64,000 nt of DNA from Leuctra nigra (GCA_934045905.1 OW203767.1:17425073-17489072), one strand, 5' to 3'. Positions 1-12,918 are shown, counted from the stretch's first letter. The notes: a model not told the origin generated them from the sequence alone. A program made the numbers and translations.

Positions 1-1
1 A

Positions 2-232
2 CTGCGGCGCAGAGATGCTGGTTGTCTTGACAACGAGACAGCACGGAGATACCAACCTGATGGAGATTACGCTGAGATGTTGCATGAGGTGATCTCGACG
101 GAAGAGCGAGGAGGCCAAACGCAATGCGACAACAATTATTCTTTTTTGGTGAAGCGAAAAGGTGTGACAGGCGTTGACGTAGGAAAACACGTCAGGAAAA
201 CAAAGGGTCTACACAATTCCGTAACATTGTAG
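2..232 (+). other. open frame at the window edge, unidentified
   Basis: A frame starting at base 2 stays open for 76 codons and ends at a TAG at 230-232. It is less A/T-rich than the surroundings and contains many charged residues. It could be the 3' end of an exon or repeat-derived coding sequence cut by the window start. I recognise no domain, and its last bases run into a repeat shared with 2275-2430, so a repeat origin is at least as likely as a host gene. Confidence 0.15.
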
Positions 233-395
233 CATCAATTTGTAGATCAACCCTGTAAATTAGTATCTTTTCTCACCAAACCTTATAAGGTTTGGCATAT
301 AAATATATTTATTTATATGTCAATTACATTTTTGTATAAACAATAACAAAGCTTGGTTATTTCAGCTTCCCAAATCCTTTTTTATATATTATTTT
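211..395 (+). repeat. direct repeat flanking family-A copy 1 (left)
   Basis: This stretch matches 2275-2430 in the same orientation. Both share blocks such as TAGATCAACCCTGTAAATTA, CTCACCAAACCTTATAAGG and ATTTCAGCTTCCCAAAT, with small indels. The two lie immediately outside the composite element at 401-2256. They may be two copies of an older repeat, or a duplication linked to the element's arrival. Confidence 0.6.
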
Positions 396-829
396 AAAAT
401 CTAGTGGAGCGGTCGCTCCACGCCAGCCAAGTCGTACGGCGCGTGCACACTCTCATATAAAGGCTGGAGCAAACCCACTTTTACTGTAAGCATCAAAGTG
501 GCATTTTCGGCCTACTGGATCTTAAAATTGGAAAATCTCACATTGTTGCGATATATCTTAATTTCGAGCTATGGCCCACCCTACAACATATACCACATTT
601 GGGAACAATAGGTTACGCCCTTTGCGCGCTAGAGGGCCGTGAAAACAGTGTTTTAGGGCGGTTTTCATAATAATAATAATCTCAGTAGTAGTAGTAGTAG
701 TCTCCTGGAATTCAAATCCGGTAACATGGCCACAGCCAAAACGGCTGAACCGATTGATCTCACATTTTTACCACGTGTGCACTTTTGGCGTCTGATTTAA
801 CCTTCACCCCATTAATTTTTTGTGCCGCC

Positions 830-1680
830 ATTTTGAAACCGGAAGTGACGTCATATCTCGACAACGGCTATACCGATCGGAACGAAATTTGCTCCAAACG
901 ATTCAGACGGTAAACTTTATGGATTATCAATAGCAACAGACTAAAATTTATGTTAACGAAACCGGAAATGACGTCATGAAATTTGAAATACATCGATTGG
1001 CATTTCGGCAACAAATTTGATCCGATTATTTTGTTATTTATGTAACGTATGTACTTTTGATATCTCATTTGACTTATTATAAAACCAACCGGAAGCCGCC
1101 ATTTTGAAACCGAAGTGACATCATATGTCAATAACGGCTAAATAGATTTGAACGAAACCAGCGCTAAACAATTTAGATGGTCAACTTTATGTATTATCAT
1201 CAATAATATTTGCAGTTTCCCATACCGAAACCGGAAATGACGTCACACATTTTAAAAATCTCACAAATTTACATTTTGATACAATAAATATACTATTTGA
1301 GACAGCTTATAATAAAATGTAATCATGTTTAAATTATAATTCAAGGGGACAGTGATTTCAGCAGCCATTTTGAAACAGGAAGTAACGTCATATCTTGAAA
1401 ATTGGTTGACTGATCGGTATGAAACTACCGCCAAACGATTCGGAAGGTCATCTCTATGAAATAGGAACAGTCACACTAGAAATTTCCTATTTATAAGACC
1501 GGAAATTACATCATTCAAATTTAAAAATTATTATAATCCCCTCCTATATAATGAATACATATTCAGAAAACTTAAAATGATACACATCATTTATAGATAT
1601 ACATTCTATGTGGCAGTGCAGTTAGTTCAGCAGCCATTTTGAAAACCGAAGTGTTGCCATATCTCGGAACTCGGTTAACT
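830..1680 (-). repeat. ETS/CRE-like motif array inside family A copy 1
   Basis: Seven diverged versions of A-CCGGAAGTGACGTCA-T occur near 839, 961, 1120, 1233, 1377, 1500 and 1654. The spacing mostly alternates between about 115-125 and about 145-160 bases. Each core is usually followed by a stretch resembling TCGAAAACGGCTGGACCGAT and often preceded by GCCATTTTGAAA. The core joins an ETS-type site (CCGGAAGT) and the palindromic CRE octamer TGACGTCA. Confidence 0.6.
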
Positions 1681-1857
1681 GATAGGAATGAAACCTTTGC
1701 TATTCTTCATGAAAGATCATTTAAAGCAAATATATAGTACCATACGCAGATTTTCATTAGTAAACCAAATTGTCAATGGCGACTATTTTTAATGGATTTA
1801 GTAATTGTTCAATTGACGTCACAAGTTCTAAGAATAAACTAAAAAAAGGAGTGATAT

Positions 1858-2256
1858 CCCCATAAAAAACACTCCGTGTAAAAATACCAGCCAAGTCTCT
1901 ACAACTAAAAAAAATTATGAAATCTAAAAAATTCTGCACTGAAAAGTAGTGATATCAAAAAATGGTCCAAGTCAAAACTTTATTTGAAAATCAAAAAATA
2001 CTTGGCGCATCTTTTTTTTAGGGCATAATAGGTATACTACATGTATTATGTATATTTGATGTATATTTTCTATCTGGTCTATACTTCTAAACTATGTATA
2101 CACGATGCGCAAAGTATTTTTTGATATTCAAATAAAGTTTTGACTTGGACCATTTTTTGATATCACTACTTTTCAGTGCAGAATTTTTTAGATTTCATAA
2201 TTTTTTTTAGTTGTAGAGACTTGGCTGGTATTTTTACACGGAGTGTTTTTTATGGG
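1858..2256. repeat. long foldback (inverted repeat), family A copy 1
   Basis: The left arm at about 1858-2011 and right arm at about 2104-2256 are near-perfect reverse complements around a 90-base A/T-rich loop. Outer ends read CCCATAAAAAACACTCCGTG and its complement. I saw only a couple of arm mismatches, near the loop. A transcript through it would form a hairpin of about 150 base pairs. Confidence 0.85.
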
Positions 2257-2274
2257 TAAATATTACAAAAAAAT

Positions 2275-2430
2275 TACACAAATCCGAATTGTAACATCAA
2301 TATTTGTAGATCAACCCTGTAAATTAGTATATTTCTCACCAAACCTTATAAGGTTTGGCATTTATTTGTCTATTACATTTTATCACCAAATCTTGGTCAT
2401 TTCAGCTTCCCAAATTTATATTTTTTTAAA
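2275..2430 (+). repeat. direct repeat flanking family-A copy 1 (right)
   Basis: Partner of 211-395, same orientation, with indels. It continues into A/T-rich sequence and then a CATGCCATGCCACG stretch that resembles a decayed family-A end. Confidence 0.6.
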
Positions 2431-3326
2431 TACAAAAATTGCCATGCCATGCCACGCGAGGCTTGCTGGGGGCAAACAGGTTGTGTTTTTAGGAAGGACC
2501 TTTTCCACTTCAGTTCTTGTCTTCATTCTATCCAAATGACATATTTTAGTGTTTGTCTCTCCTTATGACAAAGACCCTGTCTGATAGCCACTTTATTTGT
2601 TGTAATAAATAGTTGAGTGGTATTTTCATAAGAGAAGCATTCTAGAGCTTTTACCACGGTCATAACTTATTTATCTCTCGGATAACTTTATCGTGCAGTT
2701 ATTGAATCAGTCAGCTTGATTCTACCGAATAGTATGATTTGTAATGTTATTCTATAAATGTCGACATATTTATCAATTTTAAACAAGTTGATTCCAGTGA
2801 CGAAACTTACTATACATTTTTTTTTAAATAATAAGCTACAAATCAAATAACGAAAATAATCTATTAACGTATGGTATTCGATTATGACGCATGTACTGCT
2901 ACTATTACAACATCACGTCCCCAAAATATACTACCTATATCTATGTATTTTTGTACAAAGTAGTGAATCGGCTGTGGACCCTGATTTCCTACTTTTTGTA
3001 ATAAAAATCAGAATTTAGCGGAGCACGCACCATCTCCGTCTGGCGGGAAGTGAATGAACTATTTATTGACGTCGTATTGTTTTACCGACTGAAGTATGAG
3101 TCCCTTAGAGGTTCATTTTCCAGCTGCTAGGTGGCAGCATTTACAGCTCGGTTTTTATTTCTGAATTAAACATCGATAAAAAATCAAATAACTAAACGAA
3201 TATTAAGTATTCAAAATGTGTAATATTTTCTTCAAAAATATTGACATTAGGTCCTATCCTAATGTAGGTAGAGTACTATCACTCAGTTAAAGAGATAGGG
3301 AAATGGAATATTTTTCCGAGGCACGG
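2431..3326. other. A/T-rich intergenic sequence, nothing recognised
   Basis: I see no sustained reading frame, SINE box or long inverted repeat here. Confidence 0.5.
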
Positions 3327-3475
3327 ATTTGATTTCAGCTACCCACCGTCCTAGGCAAATGTTGGGAAGGTTCCTTACTACGAGGGTACTACACCCCTGT
3401 CCCAACATGCTCAGTACCAATTCCATCATTCAGATTCATCATAAACATTCATCTCCCTATCATCGTCATATAATG
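3327..3475 (+). mobile_element. decayed SINE-A fragment
   Basis: It follows the post-tRNA body of SINE-A (compare 18933-19229): a worn B-box-like GGATTTGATTTC, then CCTAGGCAAATGTTGGGAAG and a C/A/T-rich tail ending in CATCGTCAT. The tRNA-like head and the final GTGCGACGTTAAG block are missing or too diverged to see. Confidence 0.55.
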
Positions 3476-5610
3476 AACAATAACAAAACAGAGATTTTTA
3501 CTAAGAAACTCAAGTTTTTATCCATCATAGTGGAAGACAACGAAAATGATCGACATCTCTCATTCATAATCTTCGCGCCAAAATATTCATGTTCAAGTCT
3601 TGTATGACCTGACACCTAGCGGTGAGTCGATGTATTATCGACCGATGTCACACTACTTTACCGACCGAGGACTTTCACCTTCCCTCCGCATGGTGGCACC
3701 ACTTAGCCGTAATTCCCTTGTTCATGGATGAGGAGGAAATCGATATTTATAGCCCGGGATTTTTAAATAAGTTTTTGGGATTTTTTTTAATACTTCGTGA
3801 AAAAAATATCAAATACTTTTGGTAATCATTTATTGGCAATTCATACCTTTCATGAAGTAAGAATTAAATTCTGAAAATAATGCTTAGGAAGAATTAAAAC
3901 CTTTCTTGCCTTTGCACAATCTTCGATATTCCATAAGTACAGGTATGTATTTTTCACTATACCAGTCTATAATTGAATATATATTGATGGACTTAAAGGA
4001 CTGAATGGACGAGACCGACTTGTCTGGTTTTGCTCGCTCTTCCCGAGTCGACCTCGGTTGTCATAGCAACCTGGAGTCATCTCTGTGACACTCTGGAGCT
4101 GGAGCAGTTTTCGTATTGATTCATTCAAAGCTATGTCATTCACTGTACGCTCCTAGCCGAGGCAGAGCGCTCCAGAGCTCCGTAGCTAATACATTGTTAC
4201 GAACATTATTCAACACATGTCTTAACAATATGCTTTCTTAAATAAAGAAAAAGATAGATACCAAAAATGAGCATCTTAATGGAAGATAGCTCAATAAGAT
4301 TGAGCCATTCATAAAACATAATAAAATGTTTTATAGTTAATGATTTACAGGCGTTTAGGTACTTATATGCATCTTTCAATAGAAATTGTTGCCATTGAAA
4401 AGTGTTGGGGGATAAACAAATCTGTCAGTAACCCATTAAATATTTAGAGTGATTATTTATGAAAGAAAGATATTTTGGAAAGTACAAGTTTAAATGCAAT
4501 ATTTATGCAATATGAATATTTATCCATTCATATATTTTATTAATTTGAGAAAAGTTTTTATATGTAGGTAGTGTACCTAAATTATTTTTAGCCTGAAAAG
4601 TGGAAACATTGGTTCTCACATTGTATTGTGATGTCTTTGTGCAAGAAGAGAGAAATGAAATTACACTGATCATGGTCACAAAAGATTGAGTGACATTCGA
4701 TCAGGAACACACCAAATTCTCAACCAAATTCCGAAATGAACTGCTAAAAGTGGGTATATATTTGTACAAAAATTAAAATACGGGAGAATAATAATTAAGT
4801 CATCGGCTTCATTTTGGTTTAAAACCAATCCACACTCAAAATTTGACTGATTTTTTTTCTTGATTAGGACCATGTTTCTTCGTTGTAAAAATAGATGCAC
4901 ACTTTCTTTTCGTGTACACTGTAACGATGCATATGTGACCCATTATGTATTTCAAACCTATAGCTCTACTCTCAATTCCATTTGATGTGCTTAGGGAACA
5001 CCCTCCCCTAAATACATATTTTACCATTACTGATTTGAATTTGCGCTCAAATGTCATAGCTTGTAGTACTAAAATGTAATAAATTGAAACACTTTTTTCC
5101 CTGCAAACCTAATAATTTCATAATTTATGTATTAATTATTTAAACAAATCAGCGAAAAAATTTGAAATATAAAAAATTTAACGGGTTACTCAATATTTGA
5201 AAACTTACGAGAACTTTTTAATTGGATTAGCTCTTGAAAAAGTCAGTTGCCTGTTCATCAAAATAAATGTTTGAGTTAGACATTAGTTGTGAATTGATTT
5301 TATTTCTCTATCTCGTAAATACAGAATAAAGAGCAAGAAAAATGTCTTCCTTTTCAAAATGTCGGTTCAAAATCAATTCTTCCGGCTATCAGTGAATGAC
5401 AACTGGTTTTCCAGTTTATCCCAGAGCTACCTACGTGAAGTGGAGATAACGGCTGTTGCATCTAGGCATGCATTCAAGTCGTAATATTATTCGATGCGAT
5501 ATTATTTCATTTAGGTATAAAGTTCATAGAATTTTAATATTGCAATCATAGTTCATAACAGGCTCGTTCATTCAATGATGAATAAAAAAAAAACAATCAA
5601 AATCGAAAAT
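3476..5610. other. A/T-rich intergenic sequence, nothing recognised
   Basis: Only short open frames without coding character occur. A slightly GC-richer patch at about 4010-4190 contains no recognisable gene. Confidence 0.5.
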
Positions 5611-5619
5611 AATACGCCA

Positions 5620-6178
5620 TGATATATGACTCAGAGGTAGAAAGAAACCAGCAATTCTGCCTTCATCCAATCATATTTTGTAATATTACAAAATTACTCT
5701 TCTCTCACACAATGACTTATGTCACTATTTAGTGACTCTTCTCTCACACAATGACTTATGTCACTATTTAGTGACTCTTCTCTCACACAATGACTTATGT
5801 CACTATTTAGTGACTCTTCTCTCACACAATGACTTATGCCACTATTTAGTGACTCTTCTCTCACACAATGACTTATCCTTGTCCTTGTGTGAGAAAAGAG
5901 TTCAATATAACTGTAAGAGATGAGATGTTGCTTTCACAACATTATATTGTATTAAACATAATAAAATGTCATAATAATCTTAATATTAGACAACAACTTG
6001 TCGAAACGTTGGTCTATCAAAATAAATCATTGTCCGCAACTAGCTCACAAAGATTTTATTTAATATGCATTCGTTGACATCAGTCAAATGGCAAATAATG
6101 AGATTAATTATATCATTCCGAAAGTGTGCAACGCAAAAGGAGAAAATGGAGTTCCGCCCTTCTACCTCTGAGATATAT
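5620..6178. mobile_element. possible MITE carrying a minisatellite
   Basis: The ends share the inverted motif CTCAGAGGTAGAA (about 5631-5643, and as TTCTACCTCTGAG at about 6158-6170), flanked by ATATAT-rich sequence on both sides. The interior contains the 39-base tandem array. Only about 13 bases of terminal inverted repeat are clear, so the boundaries are tentative. Confidence 0.35.
5696..5876 (+). repeat. 39-bp tandem repeat, about 4.6 copies
   Basis: The unit begins ACTCTTCTCTCACACAATGA and restarts at 5696, 5735, 5774, 5813 and 5852. Copies are nearly identical; one has TGCC for TGTC. Because 39 is a multiple of three, a spurious repetitive frame runs through it. Near-identity suggests recent expansion. 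Confidence 0.9.
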
Positions 6179-9100
6179 ATATTATTTACAGGTGGACCAG
6201 TAATCGCTGAGCTTTGCTGCGCCTTCGTCTGTGAAAGTTAAGCTTTATAAACAGTATCTCCTTAGCTGTAATGAAAGAGTGCGTCATTAATAAGAAACAA
6301 GAAAACAAGACAAAACAAGCTCGAGATTTCAGTGCAACATTATTTAGTTGACTGAAGGGAGCAAGTATAGTAAATACGGAACGAAGTTTGCTTCTGATGA
6401 ATAATTCTCGTCAAGTTACTTTGGTGCCACTTTTCCGGCTCTTTCCCTCACTTCATTAACAATTCATTAAAAACATCATCTTCCCTCCCTCCTCCCACTC
6501 CTCCCCCTTGTCACCCCTTTCACATTAATCCAGGCTACGTTTGAGAGTGAAGAGAGAGAGAGAGAGAGAGAAAGAGACGAGGAAAATGGAGAAGAGAGTC
6601 ATCTTTAAATTGCCACCGAGGAAGTTAATGGAAAAAACTGTCACACCGAGAGAAAATCTCATCGTGGGAGAAGAAAATTGAATTCTGGACACGATCTTGA
6701 CCAGATCATAGACGTGGAGGTTCGTTGGTCAAACAAATGGACCGTGACATTGGATTAGGAGGGTCAAAATTTTTACAAAATATTGTTTGTACGGATGTTC
6801 AGGGGCAGAGGAGGGTCAGGTCAGGTGATTGAGTGGTGATTCCGTAATCGAAATAAAACGATACTTCGGAGCTAATGCAACTTTTAAGCAACGTTATTTA
6901 AACATTTTACTATCTGCAAACACGAAAGGTGTATACACTTTTCTTGTCTGCATTTTATATACATATAAAATAAAAATAAATCATGTTCAATTTCTCCGGT
7001 AATTTAAACGATTTTTTTGTTTTAAAAAGTTCATAATAGCCTCAAAAAAAAGCTCAATCGTTCATGTTTTTATCAGATTAAAAGTCTCCATTTAGTGTAT
7101 AAAGCTGCTGAAATTTTATTTCATAAAATTTTTGCTGTATATTTCGTAAATACCAAAAACATTTTAACAGCTTAACAGCTTTTTTAACAGCTCACGTAGA
7201 AGCATAACAATGCTCAACCATACAGTTATGTAATAAGAGCTTTGTTGAACGGTTTGCATATAGATTGCACCCTATTACGGAGATTATTTCAATTCTCTAG
7301 TACTTATGTAGAATATCATAGAAAAGATATTTGTAACTTGAGGTACAAATCAAAATAAAATCTATTTCTTGGCATTAATCTAATTGAGTTTCATAGATTT
7401 TTGCTGAGTCTCATAAAATAAGAAATGCTAGTCATTTCAGGAGTCAATACACAAATCGATTACTTAAATTACATATAAATCGCGCAATTGAAATGAAACA
7501 TTGTAACACTTGATTCGATGTCATGTTACATCTCCCCCGACAGCTTCCAAACCATTGTTTCATTCCCATTTTCTCTCGAATTCATGTATTTTATTTTTCC
7601 AGTGTCGAAACGAACGCCCGTCTTGGACGTCGAGAATGGCGGCGCCGTCAACAGGAAATGACGTCTGATTCGTCAGCATGTGATCGTACATGTGGCGCCT
7701 CGGGCGTCGGAGGCGGCGGCAGGAGGAAACACATTACAGAAAGTAATCAGAGAAGTAGAGATGAGATGAGAAACCCGAACGTCTTGACTCGAGAAGAGAA
7801 AAGACATTTCTTATACGCCCCTCCTTCTTCTTCCTTGGAGTGAAGAAAGTTGGAAAACTATTTCAACTCAACCCCTCTCTTGCTCTTTGTTCAAAGGAAT
7901 CAAACACGAACGAAACAAGTACTCTACTTTGGAAACAAACAGAGAACAAACAAGAAGGGATGAAAACAGACACACTGTTGTGTTCAAAGAAATACAACTA
8001 TCGTGAAGTAGACAATAATGTTAAAACAGAAGCAGACAATGAAGAGTTGGAATTAGTGAGATGTCAAGAATGGCAGTGTTTTTATTTGAAAAGAATTGCA
8101 GAACTTTGTGAAATTGTATTAAACTGAACATGCAAACTTGTATGATCAAAGAATAGGAAGACAGTTTCTTCTTGAACTCATATATTATTTTTAGAGTTAT
8201 CTTAAATGAGTATATTATAAAAATTGTATTGTTAGCATTCCTTTGTTTCAACGACAAAAATTGTGATCGCACTAATCCTTGTGCTTTCCGGTAAAAATAA
8301 GATTAGGTGATGTTAATTTTCATTTTCCTCGTTTCCCTTAGTTTTTCAGAAAATTTCCTGTATTGATGAACTTTATTCAAATGTTCTATAATTTGAATGT
8401 TTTTTTTCTGATTACCTCAAACTTCTCAGTTGCTCTTGGTAACAAAGCAAAGGTCACCTTCTCAACCGATGTTTTTAATTTGCAGTTAAAACTGTATTTT
8501 TTAAACAAAGAAACTTACACACATTATCTACACATCAAAATAAAAGATTTCTCTCAAAACAACCGAGTTAATTACCGATTCATAAAAGTACTAATCTTAA
8601 AAACAAATAGAATTTCACAACGGAACGCCATTTCTAATTTCCATCCACCATTTTCCTCTACCAACAGGAATGATTTTCCTCTCTTCACTCTTTGATATCA
8701 TCAAACGGTTTACATCTCCATCACAGCGCTGAAAACGTTTCCTACCAACGGTTTTCAAACTTTTAATGCTTCTAAGTATAATTAAAATCATCATACGAAA
8801 TTAATTACAACTCTTAGTTTGCATGAAAAATTAATTACTTACATGTTTCTCACCCTGAGGGAAAATGCTGCATAAAATAAGCTTTAACGAGAGCTGGGTT
8901 TGACGATGAGAGATGCCAATTAAGCAACTAATTAGTAAACTCATAGGTTGGTATAAAGTAGAAAGTTAAAATGTTTTGCACAAGGTAATAGGTATAATGC
9001 CGAGGCATTGAGAGGTCGTGTTAGAGCCACCACTTTATCCGTAGCGGTGCTTCACTAATCAATCAACGGAACCCAACCCAGAGCACTTTGCGCCAAAAGA

Positions 9101-10000
9101 GAGTTCAAAGTAGACAGCAGATGGGAGGGATTGCAGGAGGTTCAATGGTGATTTGTTCTTCTCTTTTATTATCTTTTCACATCTATTTTGTTTCATGTAT
9201 AATTTTGTGTTGGTAAATGATGATAATGTGAACACGTCTTATTATGTCGTTTGAAAAGGGTTTAAATTGAAAATCTTGCGATGTTTTGTACTGTGTGTTG
9301 TAAAAGGAAATAGGAAACAAAAACACGATTGTATAGCAAGAGTACATAATTATACATTATACCATTAATTGTCATTAATTGTCGTATAATGTCGTTTATA
9401 AAGGCAATTTAAATATCTCGTGATGTTCTTTGTATTGTAAAAGGAAATATGAAATTCAAAGTATGATTGTCATTGCAATAGTATTAACATTAAAAGCAAT
9501 AATTATTTTTTTACACATCTGATTATATTCTCTGTATTGCAGAATTATTCGTAGGTACATGTTGATGATGTTACTCATTTCCATTTGTATCGGGGTATTT
9601 TCAAACGGCTAACAAATGAAGCAGTTACTTTGTGAATATCTTATCAATTATTTACTTGTGCAACAAGTTCTTAAAACATCCCCAGAGAGAATATCATCAA
9701 GCTCTGTATAAGAACAAGATAAGAAGCTAACGAAGAAATTGTCTCCGAAATTGAAATCCCCGAAATCCATAAAAACCTCTTTCTTCAAAAAATATATCGC
9801 TCTCTCTGAAATACAACTTTCATTAATATCAAAAGATATTCAAAAGTAAAACTCATTCCATCTTTTTTTGTTACATTAATAGCATCGTATAATTTTTCTT
9901 TTCCTTGTAATATATTTTCAACATCAAATTCATCTCGTTTTCTTTTTGATTATTTCTATCTTGTCCTCCCCCTCCCGATCCAGAGCCCCCCTCCCCTCTC
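6179..10000. other. intergenic sequence with microsatellite and a CpG-rich patch
   Basis: It holds an (AG)n tract at about 6548-6572 and a GC/CpG-rich patch at about 7600-7730 with a short ATG frame (MAAPSTGNDV) and a GAAATGACGTC site. Frames at 7523-7843 and 7840-8127 are open, but I recognise no protein and see no convincing splice partners. The rest is A/T-rich. Confidence 0.4.
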
Positions 10001-11100
10001 TCGTCCCCTAAACTCTGTCATCTTCACCCGGTACTTTTACACCATCATTTTCAATTTTCCAACTATTTTTTTGCATCCCTCTTTAGTCGACGTCGTCGTC
10101 GTCGCTTCCCTCCATGTGCCCGACGTCTCCCCCGAGAATTCTTCTACTGCCTGGAGCCGATGTTCCCTCTCTCTCTCTCTCCAGCCTCTCCCTCCCCGAC
10201 TCTTTCTGGCTGCCTTGTTCACCTCCTTCGAAACTTCATACTGACTTTGCGAGACACACCCCAACAACCCCTAAAGGATGATACGATATTCCCAAAACAT
10301 GCCCACTCACCACAGAGTCAACCGTCATATATGAGATATTTCGCTCTCGGAGTTACGTTGTTAATGAAGGTATATTTTGAGAGAGGAATTTTGTTGAAAT
10401 TGCCAAGTATGAAAAGCTTGTATTTTGGATGTAATGTGAAATGATATTTTTTTGCTAGAAATAAACTTAGATTTCTATGGAAATTTTCAGTTTATATACG
10501 ACTGCATGTCGACATTTGTAAAATGGAATGGAAGAAAATATATTTATTATATTTTTTAAGATTTTCATACACTAACACTTATACCAGCTAAAATGAATAG
10601 TGGTTCATCAATATCTGTGTGTAGCTACTCAGTTCATAAAAACAACAAACTTTCATCATCAAATTCTTAAATTGTCGAATTTTGAAATGTATAGCGCATG
10701 ATAAAGCTATCATTGTGGATATGCAGAGCAATTTTTTGAAACAAAAAATCGTGATTAAAGCGCACCAGGCGTGAAATTGGATTTTAATTCCCCTTTAAAA
10801 TAGAAAATGCGTTTATCCACACGATATAAACGGGAATGTGCATCTCTGCTGGTTATATTTTCATGAATATTGATAAAAGATTCTCGCTTCATACACACGA
10901 GTAGTTTTGGGCGGTTATGTGAGATTTAACTTTAAAAATTATGTGATGTAGTAATATTTCATTGTCTAATCTTATGAGCTTTCGAACTTATGAAGCTTAT
11001 GAAACAATAAGTTAGGAACTTATAGCTTTCAAATTCATCTTATCAAAAAGGGTGATACAAAATTTTATTTGTAAGAAGTTTTAGATTTAAAAATATTTAA

Positions 11101-11512
11101 AGTCCCATTTGCACGGTGCAATTTCTTGAACAACTTCTGTACCACACTTCTGTGTCACACTTCTTGAATGAATTAGAACATGTTTTAAGTTCTGTGACAG
11201 AAAGTTGCGTCGTGTAAATACAAAATCTGACAAAATTGTATGAAAAATGGGAATGTGACACAGACGTTGTTCAAGTAATGGGGTTGTTCACTGCCATTTG
11301 CTCTCACTCGCAGCGCTAGCGGCATTGGAGGTGTCTCACTCTGATTGGTTGGTCTCTGAATCCAAGATCTATGAATCAAACTCCCGCCTAGGCTTAAAAA
11401 CCTTCCATTCCCCTAGATGCATTTTGATTGGCTCTCTCCCGGACGATTAGAACAGCAGCGCCATCTACAATAGTTTTGCGTGAACAACCCCATTGCACCG
11501 TGTAAATGGGGC
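11101..11512. mobile_element. MITE with a second MITE inside it
   Basis: The outer ends are imperfect inverted repeats, AGTCCCATTTGCACGGTGCA on the left and the complement of a close variant on the right, flanked by TTAA at 11097-11100 and 11513-11516 (TAA is the alternative duplication). Inside the right arm sits a second element at about 11280-11491 bounded by AATGGGGTTGTTCAC and its exact complement (11277-11291, 11480-11494). Removing it restores the outer arm's pairing. No coding frame is present. Confidence 0.65.
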
Positions 11513-11792
11513 TTAATAAAGAAATAGGTATATATATTTTTTTAATCACAGCATACTTTATTATATTTAAAGCACCTTTCCAAACATTTGATGGAGTAGG
11601 ATAAATTGCTAAAATTATTATAGGCAACACAAATAAATATACCACAATGCCGGCTGGCCAAGCCTTTTTTATTTAAAAATATTATATTTTCTATTTTTAT
11701 TTATTATATACGTATATTTTTTTTTATTAATTATTGTGAAAATATAAATAAAGCTATAAGTTCCTGGTAATTATGAAAACTACAGATCAGAG

Positions 11793-11846
11793 GACGTCTC
11801 ACTAGCCGGGCGAGAGCTCTACCAACTGAGCTATACATGCCCGAAC
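11793..11846 (-). mobile_element. SINE-B fragment (tRNA-like part)
   Basis: On the minus strand it reads GCTCAGTTGGTAGAGCTC followed by CGCCCGGCTAGTGAGA, matching the tRNA-like head of SINE-B at 43312-43383. It lacks the T-arm, so it is a fragment, not a functional tRNA. Confidence 0.6.
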
Positions 11847-12837
11847 TGGACATAAGTCACATCGCAAATTGATATTTTACATTTTATATTGTCTGAATCT
11901 AATTGGCATTTACTTTAGCATCACGCCTTTAGTTCACACGCAGAGACTCAATAAAACATCACTCATTGTGAAGAAATCTAAACTAAAACGCGACCCTCCT
12001 CTTCTCGAGCGACCACAATTAGTACTCTTTGTCGGACACTTCAGTCAATTACTAACCCATGGGAGAGACCAATAGGTCGTTCCATTTGTTGTGACGTCCA
12101 TTGACGTGGGGCGGACACACTTCAAACTACAAGCTTTTTACATTTCAGATTGCATTGGACAATTAGTGACGCGTGTGGATGCTTTGATTCAGAAATAAAT
12201 ATTGTGAAGTGCAAAATAGAATTAGGAAGTACAGATCACAATAACATGTAATATAAAGTGGAAATTCACATTCGTTTGCTGAATGTCTTACTTATTGTTT
12301 GGAAAAGTGTGACCTGTAGCGGCAAGGAAAGCAAAAAGATTAAAAAAGAGACGTTCCCTTGCTCAAGGATTTTGTTGTTGTAAATGTATTGTAATAAAAG
12401 TTTGGTATTAAAAATTGCAACTGTTTAAAGTATAACACAAAATTAATTAAAATGGCAATCCAAATCAATATGTACGCATAATATGCTACTGCTTTTTTTT
12501 TTTAAATGATTTTTTTTAAATAGCTCACATCTTTCAAATGAAATTGTTGCCATTGAAACCCATGGAACGAACTTTACAGACAAATCTGCAGCAGCCCATC
12601 GATCTCATATTTGGTGGATGCCCCTGCACTTGACATTTCGTAATCGTAATAGAATAGATGATCCAAGATTTTCTACAGGTTTCATTTACATCACAGCTCG
12701 TACACGACATAACTTATTGTTGGCAAACTTGGAATATGTTATAGGATGGGGAGATTTTGTAATTTTTTCGATAGGTACCGCCTAAGATCGAAGTAGAAGT
12801 ATTTTGTAGTTGCCCAGCCTCTTTATATTAGGAATGT

Positions 12838-12840
12838 TTT

Positions 12841-12873
<33 letters not shown>

Positions 12874-12918
12874 CATTGTACGACTTGGCTGCAGTGGAGC
12901 AACGGCCCGCTAGAATTT
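12838..12918 (+). mobile_element. solo 3' end of a family-A relative with (TG)n
   Basis: A (TG)n tract at about 12841-12873 is followed by GTACGACTTGGCTG, a decayed palindrome and CTAGA. The order microsatellite, GACTTGGCTG, palindrome, CTAGA matches 14790-14861 and 57988-58057. Confidence 0.5.

Larger units (their letters stand above)
401..2256 (-). mobile_element. family A copy 1: composite Helentron-like element with foldback end
   Basis: Read on the minus strand, the element begins with the foldback (2256 to 1858) and ends in the palindrome GTGGAGCGACCGCTCCAC merging into CTAG at 401-404. Subterminal inverted repeats CCAGCCAAGTC and GACTTGGC(TGG) lie about 30 bases inside each end. Between the ends is an array of about 120-155-base units, each with a degenerate CCGGAAGTGACGTCA core. 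Copies with the same order lie at 13573-14861 and 36091-38438. No transposase or Rep/helicase frame is visible, so it would be non-autonomous. A palindrome joined to CTAG plus subterminal inverted repeats suggests a Helitron2/Helentron-type end; that class assignment is inference. Confidence 0.55.

Noticed and set aside
5732..5923. Open frame with repeated LLSHNDLCHYLVT peptides
   Set aside because: It is a by-product of a 39-base tandem repeat whose length is divisible by three; no start context or homology.
7523..8127. Two consecutive frames near a CpG-rich patch as a possible gene
   Set aside because: No recognised domain and no convincing splice sites; kept only as a note on the intergenic stretch.
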